From contig CM022303.1 of the NCBI GenBank assembly GCA_011799875.1, positions 428,467,108 through 428,531,107 of the forward strand: a stretch of 64,000 nucleotides of DNA, read 5' to 3'. Below, piece after piece: positions 25,561 through 36,093 of this stretch. This stretch comes from Thinopyrum elongatum (taxonomy: Eukaryota > Streptophyta > Magnoliopsida > Poales > Poaceae). Position 1 is the first letter of the stretch; each line of letters begins with the position of its first letter. Under the pieces are notes generated by a model. The model made no database searches. It saw only the letters and a program-made list of their open reading frames with translations, and was not told the DNA's origin. The position numbers were made by a program, and so were the translations under genes.

Positions 25561-25690
25561 AAAAAAATAAATAATAAAATTAAATGTTAATTAATTAATT
25601 AATTAATTACTAAATAATTAATTAACTTAATTAATCTGGTTTAATTAAACTTAATTAACCTGCTAATTAAACTAATCTGTTAATTAACCT
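25561..25690. repeat. AT-rich TTAATTAA tract in the LTR
   Basis: About 130 bases are built almost only from TTAATTAA and TTTAATTAAAC words, abutting the GC-rich block on the left. The 5' LTR has the same tract near 18917-19035. Confidence 0.8.
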
Positions 25691-25721
25691 AAACAGTCAA
25701 AGAAATTGGGACCCACACGTC

Positions 25722-25782
25722 AGTTGACTAGGTCAACTGCAGTGTTGATTGCTGACGTCAGCCTGATGTCGTGCTGACGTCA
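25722..25782 (+). promoter_or_regulatory. W-box palindrome plus paired TGACGTCA sites in the 3' LTR
   Basis: AGTTGACTAGGTCAACT at 25722-25738 offers opposed W-box cores. TGACGTCA follows at 25753-25760 and 25775-25782, again 22 bases apart. The arrangement is the same in both LTRs and the mirrored copies. Confidence 0.5.
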
Positions 25783-26134
25783 TCAATTACTATTTCGGAT
25801 AATTCAAATTTAAATAATTAAATAAATTCCAGAAAATTAATAAATCTTTAGAAATTCATATAAAATAAACCGTAGCTCGGATCGAAAAACTTTGTACATG
25901 AAAGTTGCTCAGAACGACGAGACGAATCCGAATACGCCGTCCGTTCGTCCATCACATGTCCCTAACTATCTGAACATGCAACTTTTTGCCTATTTCAGAT
26001 AAATGAATAGTGCATGACTCTAATAAAATAAATCCAAACAAATTTCTAAAATAACTAAATGACTTAGACATGTCTTTAGGCAACCCTGCACTGCACGTTA
26101 GCTTAGCCTGCTCTGTGTGGCATATGTTGCTGTG

Positions 26135-26142
26135 TATTTATA
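26135..26142 (-). promoter_or_regulatory. TATAAATA box, antisense in the 3' LTR
   Basis: Same site as in the 5' LTR. A start about 30 bases downstream would transcribe leftwards through the bZIP cluster. No other support. Confidence 0.3.
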
Positions 26143-28255
26143 CTGTTTCCTCCCCCTCTTCTCTCTCGATAGAGCCCGATACCGACGCAGCTCCGGAGCC
26201 CGACGCCACCGTTGATGACCTTGCCTTTGCCGCAGAGCAACAAGGCAAGACCCCCCCTTTGATCATCCCGATATCGCCCATTCTATTTTCTCATGCTTGC
26301 ATTAGAATTGCTGCTGCTGCTGCTTTACCTATTCTGATGCATAGCCTGTTTATTGTAACCTGCTGTTGATAATTACCTGCATATCCTAAACTGTTTAGTA
26401 TAGGCTGGGTAGAGACCTATCAGTGACCCCACTTGTCCCGCACTGCCCCGCTGTATTATCAGAAGACCCGATCAACGGGATTGAAGACCAGGCCCCGGCA
26501 CCGCACATCACCCCCCCTTAGTTGTAACGACACTGCAACGTTACTATCGAGTGCCGAGGGTGAAACCACTTGTAGCACTTCTGATGTTAACTCTGTAGAG
26601 TAGCTATTTGGTCGCGGTCATCGAGGGTGATTCCTCCTTCACCGCTTCCGATAACGACGCCGTCGTACAACACATCAAGTGTGAACCCATCGAGGGTGAT
26701 TCCTCCGAGTTCACCTTGATGGATACATCGAGTAGGAATCCAACGAGGGTGATACCTCGGATTCCCTTGATGTTGTGGACACACGGATACTTGGACCTTA
26801 CACTGTTACTTGGAAAGGCGGGTCGACCCTGAGGGGTACCCGCGTGCGCCTAAGTGGCGAGTGTTGTGAAGACGGGTTGCCTGGATGGTGCCCGAGTGTG
26901 AATATGAGGCGTGGCTGGGCATTCATGGCCCTTGCCGCAAGTCCTCGAGACGGAGCGATGGGGTCACATCTTTCGTGAGTCTCTGCTCGTTACCGCATGC
27001 CCCTAGTCCACTAACGATTTGGATATTTGATCCGAGCAGGCCTCTGCCTGATAGCACTAACCATCACGTGGGCATAGTATGGGCGTTCTGCATCGTATGC
27101 ATCAGCCGAAAGCTCTGTCAGACGTCCAGTTCAGCATTGCGGCATGGAGTGATTGGCGCCATTCTCGACAGAGGTGGTGCTTGGATCTGAGCCATGTGCG
27201 CATTGACCCGGAGGGCGAGGGGCGATGGTCCAAGACCCCCTTGCGCTTAGGATGTAGACCGGCGGGGACCTCTCTGCTGAGCTGTAGGTAGGGTTGCGGT
27301 GTGTCGTTTGGCCGAGGCCGGGCATGACCCAGAAAGTGTGACCGACCGGAGTTAAGCGAGCGTGGTGGGTAAGTTGGTGCACCCCTGTAGGGAAGAAAAC
27401 TTCTATCGATAGCCGGTCCTACGGTAAAGGACACTCGGAGTTGTATCCCGATCGATACAGCTAGAACTTGAGATGAGACCTGGATACTATGGCTCTGGGA
27501 TTGCTTCTCGCAGGGAGTCGAGAAGGGATCTCAGGACGAGGTTGATGACTGTATGGCTCTGGGATTGCTTTCTCGCAGGGAGTCAAGAAAGGATCTCTGG
27601 GTGAGGTTGAGACTTATCGATACTACTACTTTATACTGTGTTGATCAACTCTCTTCTATTGCTGCAAGACCGCTGAAGATGCTAGTCTTCGATAGGACTA
27701 GGCCTTCTCTCTATTCTGGCATTTCTGCAGCCCAGTCCACATATACAGCCTCCCCTTGATAATGTTGCATATGTAGTGTAGATCCTTGCTTGCTGAGTAC
27801 TTCGGAGTACTCACAGTTGCTTTGCTTTCCTTTTCTCCCCATATCAGTTTGCCGTGACCAGAGGACAGAGCCCCTGAGACAGATGCCCCGTCGACGTCTA
27901 CTTCTACCACCTCGAGAGTGGTTTCTACTACGAGTTGACCGACAACCAGGAGTAGGATCGGAGGGTCCCAGGCAGGAGGCTTGCGCCTTTCGATCGTAGT
28001 GTTTCCTTTGTCCCGCCTTTTATAGGCCTATCTATGTTTTCCTTTATATCTGTACTCAGATATCTGATGCTTCCGCTGACGCTTGTATGCAAGCTTATGT
28101 ATTCGAGCCCTCGAGGCCCCTGGCTTGTAATATAAAGCTTGTATGACTTTATTTATGTTTTAGAGTTGTGTTGTGATATCTTCCCGTGAGTCCTTAGGCT
28201 TGATCGTGTGCATTTACGTGTATGATTAGTGGACGATCGAGCCGGGGGCGTCACA

Positions 28256-29922
28256 ATTGCAAGGAGATGAGATTTGTGATTAGGAACCTTGTAGATGTTG
28301 ATAATGTCTCCCCGGCAACATCGCCAGAAATTCCTTTCGATGCAGCTTGAACTACGTTGGTAGTTCCCCAAAGAGGAAGGGATGATGCAGCACAGCTACG
28401 GTAGGTATTTCCCTCAGTGATGAGACCAAGGTTATCGAACCAGTAGGAGAACCACACAACACTAAGTAAATGGTACCTGCACACAAAGAATAAATACTTG
28501 CAACCTGACGTAAAAGAGGGGTTGTCAATCCCTCCCAGGTAAAACGGTAGATAAAATTGTAGTAGATTGGATAAATAGATCTCTCGGGAACGCGAGATAA
28601 AATAAATAACAATAACTTGTAGCAAAGTATTTTTGGGTTTTTGGATTAATAGATCTGAAAATAAAAGCGAATAAAAATAGATCTCGAAGGCAAATATGAT
28701 AAAGAAGAGACCCGGGGCCGTAGATTTCACTTGTGCCTTCTCTCGAGAAAATAGCATACGGTGGGTAAACAAATTACTGTTGGGCAATTGAAAGAACTTC
28801 AAATAATTATGACGATATCCAGGCAATGATCATTATATAGGCATCACATCCAAGATTAGTAGACCGACTCCTGCCTGCATCTACTACTATTACTCCACAC
28901 ATTGACCGCTATCCAGCATGCATCTACTGTATTAAGTTCATGGAGAAACGGAGTAATGCAATAAGAACAATGACATGATGTAGACAAGATCTATTCATGT
29001 AGGAATAGACCCCATCTTGTTATGCTTAATAGCAACGATACATACGTGCCATTTCCCCTTCTGTCACTGGGATTGAGCACCGTAAGATCGAACCCATCAC
29101 AAAGCACCTCTCCCATGGCAAGAAAAATCGATCTAGTCGGCCTAACTAAACCAAAGATTCAAAGAAGAAATATGAGGCTATAAGCAATCATGCATATAAG
29201 AGATCAAAAGACTCAAATAACTTTCATGGATAAAAACATAGATCTGATCATAAACTCAAAGTTCATCGGATCCCAACAAACACACCGCAAAAAGAGTTAC
29301 ATCAAATAGATCTCCAAGAGACCATGGTATTGAGAATCAAAAGAGAGAGAGAGAGAGGAAGCCATCTAGCTACTAACGACGGACCCGTAGGTCTACAATG
29401 AACTACCCACGCATCATCGGAGAGGCACCAATGAGGATGTTGAACCCCTCCATGATAGTGTCTAGATTGGATCTGTGGTTTCTGGAACTTGCGGCGGCTG
29501 GAATTGTTTTTCGTCAAATCCCTTAGGGTTTCTGGAATATTGGGGTATTTATGGAGCAAAGAGGCGGTGCGGGAGGCCACCGAGGTGGGCACAACCTACC
29601 AGGGCGTGCCTGGGCCCCCAGGCGTGCCCAGGTGGGTTGTGCCCCCCTCAGGGCACCCCTCTAGTACTTCTTTGGCCCATCCTGTGTCTTTTGGCCTAGA
29701 AAAATTCTCCAAAAAGTTTTGCTGCATTTGGACTCCGTTTGGTAATGATTTTCTGTGAAGTAAAAACCAAGCAAAAAACAACAACTAGCACTGGGCACTA
29801 TGTCAATAGGTTACTCCCAAAAAATGATATAAAGTTGCTATAAAATGATTGTAAAACATCCAAGAATGATAATATAACAGCAGGGAACAATCAAAAATTA
29901 TAGATACGTTGGAGACGTATCA
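28256..29922 (-). mobile_element. Athila-type LTR plus 50 bp of internal sequence, cut by the LARD
   Basis: Read on the minus strand it starts TGATACGTCTCC at 29922, runs through an LTR of about 1.6 kb, reaches a tRNA-Asp-type primer site (28309-28326) and then about 50 bases of leader before the LARD interrupts at 28256. The 191-codon frame at 28251-28826 lies mostly in the LTR and has no known domain. The rest of this element should lie beyond the LARD 5' LTR but is absent, because the sequence folds back before reaching it. Confidence 0.65.
28309..28326 (-). other. Primer-binding site, tRNA-Asp type
   Basis: The minus strand reads TGGCGATGTTGCCGGGGA, differing slightly from the common plant TGGCGCCGTTGCCGGGGA. 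This primer type is usual for Athila elements. Confidence 0.7.
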
Positions 29923-30045
29923 ACGGCCGAGCGTGCTGGGATGGTGCTCACGGGCTCCACCTCCACCCACTTGGTAAATTTGTCGATGGCGACATAGAGG
30001 TAGTGGTAGCCCCCGGCTGCTAGGGGAAACGGGCCCAACGACAAT
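29923..30045 (-). pseudogene. Gypsy integrase scrap
   Basis: About 40 codons on the minus strand give the integrase segment around YHYLYVAIDKFTKWVEVEP. It resembles the integrase at 34680-34740 but is not the same copy. The Athila-type LTR begins directly after it, so that LTR landed in an already broken Gypsy element. The right edge joins the unidentified ORF near 30045. Confidence 0.7.
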
Positions 30046-30051
30046 CAGACG

Positions 30052-30453
30052 ATGGACGTGGCTTCCGACCAGGAGCCGGTGGCACCGCCCAAGCCGGTTC
30101 ATACCATGTTCACCATAGAGCAGGTGCGGCTGCACTTCGACGCCCTAATGTCGGAAGAGCTACCAGCGCAGGAGGACCTGTGCTGCAACCTCCGTCACCT
30201 CAACGAGCACCGGCTCACGGAAGGACGAATCGCCGGTGAACAAGCAAACGACAATGCCATCGCGGACATGTGGCCCTATGATCCTGGCTTCCTGAATGAG
30301 CAGTAGGCACAGTATCAGACCATCCGTAGGGCCCGCGAGGCCCTCTTCGTCATCCTACGAGTTGTTGCGCTCATCGTGGCGCTGCCATCTCGCTTTGTCA
30401 ACATGGTCAACGAACAAAAGGAATCAGGAGATGACTTTAATTGGAGAGGATGA
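30052..30453 (+). pseudogene. Unidentified ORF fragment, interrupted by one TAG
   Basis: The frame starts with ATG at 30052 and runs 84 codons to a TAG at 30304-30306. It then stays open in the same frame for a further 48 codons to TGA at 30451. The first part is acidic (MDVASDQEP, later TMFTIEQVRLHFDALMSEE) and the second contains a basic helix-like run followed by a hydrophobic stretch (ALFVILRVVALIVALP). The TAG could derive from CAG or TGG. I recognise no family. It lies at the inner edge of a CACTA copy, so a captured host-gene fragment is plausible. The frame's second part overlaps sequence shared with CACTA copy C. Confidence 0.4.
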
Positions 30454-33400
30454 CAGTGGATCCCACCAGGGCCATAGCCGCACGTACGCAAGGGCCTCCT
30501 TATTAGTATATACAACTCTATATTTTTTTGCTTCCTCCTGGTTTCCTGACATCACAGTCCCACACCATTGTCAACCTATATAGTCAATAAACAAGAGAAT
30601 TGCACAAGGAGCGGCCGACAGCTGGGACCCAGCAGCTCGAGCAGTATTTGTGTTTTTGAGGTGTGAGCAGAGTTTTTCTTGAGCGATGTTTTTGTTATTG
30701 TTCAAAGGAGCAGGGTATCAACTGGGCGGGCTGTGGCCCGTCTGGCCCAGGCTATTATTTTATGTCGACCAAATATCCAGCCCAGATATTAATATTGAAA
30801 TGTGAAAATGGCTAGCCCAGCTATTCTTTTTTAGCGGAATACCCAACCCAGGTCCACTTGTTATTCTCCCGGCCGCATTAGACTTGCCATGAAAATGGGC
30901 TTTAAGAAATAATAAATAGGCTGTAATAAAAAAAATTGGCTGTAAATATAAAAAACGCACCGAATAGGTACATTTTTTTATTCTTCTCAAAAAAGGTAAA
31001 TTTTTTAATTTCATTACTTGTTGCGCGCGCAAAATTTTGTTGGATTTTTACCTAATACAAATTTATTTTTAAATTATATTTAATCTGACTCTAAATTTCG
31101 GGTTAAAAACTATTTCGGATCCCATCAAAATGTTGGAAATTTTGTTGATTTTTTTTTGAGCGGTTGGCTGAAATTATTAACAAAGTCCTGGCTAGAAAAT
31201 GGGCTGTAATTTTAACAAACAGTAAATGGGCTGAGTAAATTCCATTATAATTAGAAAATGGGCTATACATTATAACAAATCACAAATGGGCTATATGTTC
31301 TCTACCACAGATGTGATGGTCTCTTGTGGGCCTACTAAGTTGACGCGTACGCAAGGCTTTGTCAACTTATAGTCAACACACATCCCTAAAAAAAAGCAAC
31401 ACACGATTCTATTAGCAGTGGCCGTTGGATGTCCATCTAGCGGCTGTGGTGCTTCTTCAATCTCGGATATTCATGCTTCAGCCGCCCAAACCACCGCTGG
31501 CGGTACCGCCTGCTACCGCCTCCCGTGGCCGGGCGTGCTGCTTCTTCAACCTCTGTTCTTGCTCCTGTCTCCCGTGGGCGGCAGTGCTGCCGCGCACCCG
31601 AACCAGTCAAGTTTCCCACTCCTCTCCATCTGTGACTCCACTGTCGCGTCTTCCCCATCTCCGGGCCGTTCCAGTCTGGGGCCTCGCCGTCGTCCACCGG
31701 TCTTGGTGCGCTCGACATGGTGTGGTCAACGTGGTCAACAAACGAGAGTCATCGGAAGATGACTGTACGTGAGAGGTTGACAGTGGGGACGCACCACGCC
31801 CATGGATGCATGCATGCAACTGCATCCTTTTTACCCTGAAAAATAATGTTTTCTCCCCCTGACAGCTGGGACCCACCAGCTACATCTTCGCACGCAAGGA
31901 AGTGCGTCCTTATTACGGGAAAAAAAATGATCCCCCCCTGACAGCTAGGACCCACCAGCTACATCTTCGCACGCAAGGAAGTGCGTCCTTATTATGGGCA
32001 AAAAAAAGACCCCCCTGACAGTTGGGACCCAGTAGCTATATCTTCGCACGCAAGGGAGTGCGTCCTTATCCTCCCTGACAGCTGGGACCCACCCGGTCGA
32101 AGCGTACGTAGCGTTGTCTATCTTGTCGCGAATGTGTACATACATACTGGTCAATCGGTCGCTCTGCAACGATGAACCGTGGACGAGTAAGTAGCGGCAC
32201 ATGTCATAGTAGAGCCCCCCACGTAGCAGTTCAGGCTGTCCCGTGTAAACCATGTACACGTACATACAGCCAGACGCCAAAAAATACGGCCACATACGTA
32301 CATATGAGCGGGGTCTCGAAACGCGTACTCGCGCATACGGACGGCCAGGGCTCGTGTACATGGAGAGGCAACGGACGGCAGCAACGTTGTCCTGTTCATC
32401 TTCAGCTAACCGGCTGGGTTGGAACGGAGGAAACAACATCGTGTTCGCTGGGAGCCAAGTGATTGGGTCGGAATGCGTCTTGTTCATCGGGAGGCAACAG
32501 ACTGGGTCGGAATGGGTCGTGTTCAATGGGAGCCAACTGGCTTGGATGGAACAGCCGGAACGGGGTCTGGCGTACCGCAAAACGGAGGAAAATGGCCTTG
32601 TGTTCTATCGCGTACGGTCGAAACGGGGTCCTGTTCATCGGGAAGGGTCTGGCGTACCGCAAAACAAAGGAAACGGACTTGTGTTCGAGCTCCTACGGTC
32701 GAAACAGGGTGCTGTTGATCGGGAGGGGTGTGGTGTACCGCAAAACGGAGGAAACAGACTTCTCTTCGACCTCCTACGGTCGAAACGGGGGTCCTGTTCA
32801 TCGGGAGGGGTGCGGCGTACCGCAAAACGGGACTCCATGGGCTACTGTTCATCCACCGTCTGCTGCCTCGCTCCAGCCTCCACCTGCGACTGTTCATCCA
32901 CGGCGTCTCCCTCCTGCCTCCACCAGTTACTGTTCATCCACGGGCTCCTGTTCATCCAGCCTCCATGGGCTATTGTTCATCCAGCCCTCCACCAGCTACT
33001 GTTCGACCAACCCTCCACAGCTTCTTGTTCAACCAGCTCTCCACGGGGTCCTGTTCATCCACCCCCAACCGGCTCGATCGGGGTCCTGTTCATCCAGCGG
33101 CAACGGCCTCTACCCCCACGGGGTCCTGTTCATCCAACCCCACCGGGAACTGTTCATCCAACCCCCAACAACGCTCACTGTTCATCAAGAGGCAGCAGTT
33201 CGATCGGCTTCAGTTAGCAGCAGTAGTGAAGGAATCGCTCGATCGGGTTCAGTTAACAGCTAGGGATCGATCGATCGCTCGGGTTCAGTAACGCGTAGCC
33301 AGTGCAATCGCGCGGGTTCAGTAGGCGAACGCCTCGCTCGGGTTCAGTTAGAGCCCAATGCCTCGCACCTACATGCATACGTGTACGAGAGAAACGCGCA

Positions 33401-33712
33401 ATCCCTCCGTCCATCGCTCGGCCCCGACCACCCACCGTAACCGGGAACTCCCCGATATTTTCCTCGCCCTCGCTACTACCACGGTTTTTTCTGTCATGGA
33501 CGGCCCAAAGAATGTCATGCAGCTGCATCTCCGGGCCACCCAGGACGAAAAACCCATTTTCTGTCATGATTTTTTGTCATAGAAGTAGGAGCCCACCACA
33601 TCTATGATGATACCAAGTTTTGTCACAATTATCGTCATAGAAGTGTCATAAGCATGACAGAAAAAAACTTCGTTTGGCCCAAAATGTCACGAATGTGTCT
33701 TTTTTTGTAGTG
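30454..33712 (-). mobile_element. CACTA transposon fragment, copy B
   Basis: The terminus is CACTACAAAAAAAG on the minus strand, ending at 33712, with TATGACA/TGTCAT motifs clustered in the next 250 bases. The minisatellite zone, the GGTGGGTCCCAGCTG unit (about 31400-32100) and the AT-rich stretch (about 30640-31400) follow in the same order as copies A and C. No transposase and no left terminus were found, so this is a decayed or deletion-derived element. It sits directly against non-coding 3' sequence of the Tat Gypsy element and probably inserted into it. Confidence 0.75.
32380..33290. repeat. Subterminal tandem repeats of CACTA copy B
   Basis: Repeats of CTGTTCATCCA with variable spacers (about 32830-33200) and of GGCGTACCGCAAAAC with a period near 80 bases (about 32570-32830). 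These generate overlapping ORFs of 187 to 321 codons that are not genes. Confidence 0.8.
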
Positions 33713-33890
33713 AAAAGAACAACCGCGTCCGGCACCTACACTAGTCTTCTTGTATTCCCACCAGCGCGGAGCATGGGGCCTCCACTAGGACGTGGCTGGG
33801 AGCCCCCGTGAGGCCCAGGGGCGGCACTCAGGAGACTCCGGGGCGTGTACAGCCCCAACTCATTATTACGTGAGAGTGTCACGAGCGGAG
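33713..33890 (-). other. Non-coding stretch after Tat integrase
   Basis: About 180 bases lie between the end of the integrase frame and the CACTA terminus. They include a GC-rich segment but no LTR or PPT. Confidence 0.6.
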
Positions 33891-34860
33891 ACCTTGATCA
33901 TGGATAGAACTTCCGGAGATGCTGGATGTTCCAGGCATTCTGGATGGGGACCCCATCCTGCGTCTCCAGGCGCGCGGCGCCAGGCCTGGAGACGCGGGCA
34001 ATCCTGAATGGGCCCTCCTACATAGGCGAGAGCTTGTGAAGCCCTTCCGTGGAGAGCACCCGCCTCAGTACGAGGTCACCCACCTCGAGGGTCCGGGAGC
34101 GGACGCTACGGTAGTGATACCGCCGCAGCGCCTGCTGGTACCACACGGCGCAGAGCGAGGCCTGGCGGCGGCCCTCCTCCCCCAGCACGAGGTCCATCCC
34201 CCGCGAGGCATCATGGCGTGCCTTGTCAAACGCCAAGACCCGCGGGGAGCGATGTCTGACCTCATGAGGGAGGACTGCCTCAGCCCTGTAGACGAGGAAG
34301 AACGGGGTCTCGCCTGTGGGCTTGGTCGCAGTGGTGCGGATGGACCACAGCACGGACTGGAGCTCGTCGAGCCAGCCCCTACCGCAGGCCTCGAGTTTCT
34401 TCTTGAAGCTTCTCACCTTGAGGCCCCTCAGGACCTCCACGTTGGCGCGCTCAGCTTGGCCGTTCTTTCGTGGGTGTGCCACCGAAGCATAGCATATCTG
34501 TGTTCCAAGATTAGCACAATATGTTTTGAAAAGGTTGCTCGTGAACTGAGAGCCATTGTCAGTGATGATACGATTGGGGACCCCGAAACGGCTCATGAGG
34601 CCCTTGATGAACTTGACAGCCGAGCCAGCTGGAATGGTGCCCACGGCCGCCACCTCGGCTGACTTGGTGAATTTGTCGATGGCAACATAGAGGTAGCGAT
34701 AGCCCCCGGGCGCTCATGGAAATGGGCCCAGGATATCCAGCCCCCAGACCGCGAACGGCCACGAGAGCGGGATGGTCTAGAGGCCCTGAGCGGGCTGGTG
34801 GATCTGCTTTGCATGGAATTGACATGCCTCGCAAGATCTCACCAGCTCAGTGGCGTCATT
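33890..34860 (-). pseudogene. Tat Gypsy integrase
   Basis: This enzyme inserts the retrotransposon DNA into the genome. A zinc-type pair CEAC lies at the N-terminal side. The catalytic triad is visible: Asp in GLDILGPF (about 34736), Asp in TDNGSQF (about 34560) and Glu in NGQAERAN (about 34452). The last two are exactly 35 residues apart, the D,D(35)E spacing of integrases. The core frame is open for 211 codons (34018-34653), but a TAG near 34768 and a TGA near 34714 interrupt it upstream. Both look like C-to-T changes, from Gln and Arg codons. The protein ends in a LRKFYP-type tail near 33900. No chromodomain is present. Confidence 0.88.
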
Positions 34861-35339
34861 GAGCACCGTGGGCCATCAGAACCCGTTGCAGAACGCCTTG
34901 CCCACGAAGGTGCGCGACGAGGAGTGATGCCCGCAGTCTCCACTGTGAATGTCGGCCAGCAGCTCACACCCCTACTCCTTGGAGATGCACCGCAGAGACG
35001 TCGTTTGGGTGCCTTCGGTAGAGCTCGCCGTCCTGGATGCAGTACGCGGTGGCCTGGCGGGCCACACGTTCTACGTCTTCCTCCTTCTTCGGCAGGGTGC
35101 CTCAGAGCAGGTACGCCTTGAACTCCTCGGTCCAACATCCCTCCTGAGGTTCGAGCGCGAGGAGCAGGCCGGCCCTCGAGGTCGGGCCACAAGCTGGGGC
35201 GCCCGAGGAGGGTGCCATGGGCGGCTCCTCCCGAGGTAGCACTGGTCCTGTAGTGGGGGGAGCCGCTGATTGCTTGAAGTGCCATTCCTCGAAGACGCCA
35301 GGCTATTGGGGAAGGCGCCGGGACGCCCTCTTGGCGATG

Positions 35340-36093
35340 TTGTCCACCTCCTTGTTCGTGCCACGCGGTACGTGCTGCAATTCCAAGCCCAAGAATCATT
35401 TCTCAATTTTGCGTACCTCTTCAAGGTATGCTTCCATGTGCTCATCCTTTGGCTTGTACGCTTTGTTGGAGAAAATGACGAGGAGCTGGGAGTCGCCCCT
35501 GATGGTGAGGCGCCTGACCCCCAGAGCCGCTGCGTCCTTGAGGCCGGCGATCAAGCCCTCATACTCAATGATGTTATTGGAGACCTTCTCGCCATGCTGA
35601 AAGCAGAGTTTCATGGCGTAGTAGAGGTTGTCCTGGGTAGGCGAGATGAGCACGGCCCCAGCACATACGCCTTGGCGTGCGAACGCGCCATCGAAGTACA
35701 TGACCCAACCATCTAGAGCTTTGTCTCCGGGCGTGAGGGGACGGTCCTCGCTTACCCCTCGGTCAGGGGCGTCAGTCCATTCTTCCACAAAGTCAGCGAG
35801 GGTCGCGCCCTTGATGACTCTGGTGGTGTTGAACTCCAGGTGGAACGCCTGCAGCTCGATGTTCCACTCAGCAACCCTTCCTGTGGCGTTGGGGCTCTGG
35901 AGCACCTTCTCCAGGGGGTATGTGGAGACGACCTTAATAGGTTGGCCTTGGAAGTAGTGGCGCAACTTTCTGGAGGTGACGAGGAGCGCGAGCAGGAGCT
36001 TCTGTGGCATGGGGTAGCATGCACGCGCATCACGCAGCACCGTGTTGATGAAGTACATGGGATGCTCGATGAGGGAGGGAGCATCGGCAGCAT
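35340..36093 (-). pseudogene. Tat Gypsy RNase H region: remnant plus second RNase H
   Basis: A frame of 220 codons (35396-36058) covers two parts. The first (about residues 1-95, with LLLALLVTSRKLRHYF) is the end of the standard retroviral RNase H and its connection. The second (from about residue 117) is an additional RNase H with Asp in MYFDGAF (about 35692), Glu in EYEGL (about 35566), Asp in RGDSQLL (about 35494) and a fourth Asp in EVDNIA (about 35354). All four metal-binding positions are therefore present. RNase H removes the RNA strand during reverse transcription. This dual arrangement is a known mark of Tat elements. Confidence 0.85.

Larger units (their letters stand above)
17950..28255 (+). 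mobile_element. LARD: large non-autonomous LTR retrotransposon, Sukkula-like
   Basis: The LTRs (4.19 kb for the 3' copy) are longer than the internal domain (3.64 kb), and the internal domain codes for nothing recognisable. This layout, with an initiator-Met primer site and a PPT but no gag or pol, matches the LARD class described in barley relatives as Sukkula; that match is from memory of the published layout. The LTR termini are TGTAAC...GTTACA or GTCACA. The element has to borrow all proteins from another retrotransposon. Its 5' LTR is incomplete because the inverted-repeat centre lies inside it. The flanking 3' DNA is an Athila-type element entered just after its primer site. Confidence 0.8.
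24064..28255 (+). repeat. LARD 3' LTR, complete (4192 bp)
   Basis: It runs from TGTAACACCCC to GGGGCGTCACA. In order it holds an AT-leaning start, a CpG- and GC-rich block (about 24600-25555), an AT-rich tract of TTAATTAA words (25561-25690), a W-box/bZIP site cluster, a TATA-like site, and a second half with a short segment (about 45 bases around TGGCTCTGGGATTGC) present twice at about 27489 and 27555. The GC block gives ORFs of 248 and 177 codons on both strands made of Ala/Pro/Arg. These are compositional and are not treated as genes. Confidence 0.88.

Noticed and set aside
24742..25570. Long Ala/Pro/Arg-rich ORFs on both strands of the LARD LTR
   Set aside because: GC-rich DNA lacks stop codons by composition. 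The frames overlap on both strands, differ between LTR copies and show no domain.
28251..28826. 191-codon minus-strand ORF as a protein gene
   Set aside because: It lies in an Athila-type LTR and leader, has no domain, and the left-arm copy does not keep it open.
32252..33217. 321-codon ORF on the plus strand
   Set aside because: It is produced by the CACTA subterminal tandem repeats, is open in several frames at once and has no domain.
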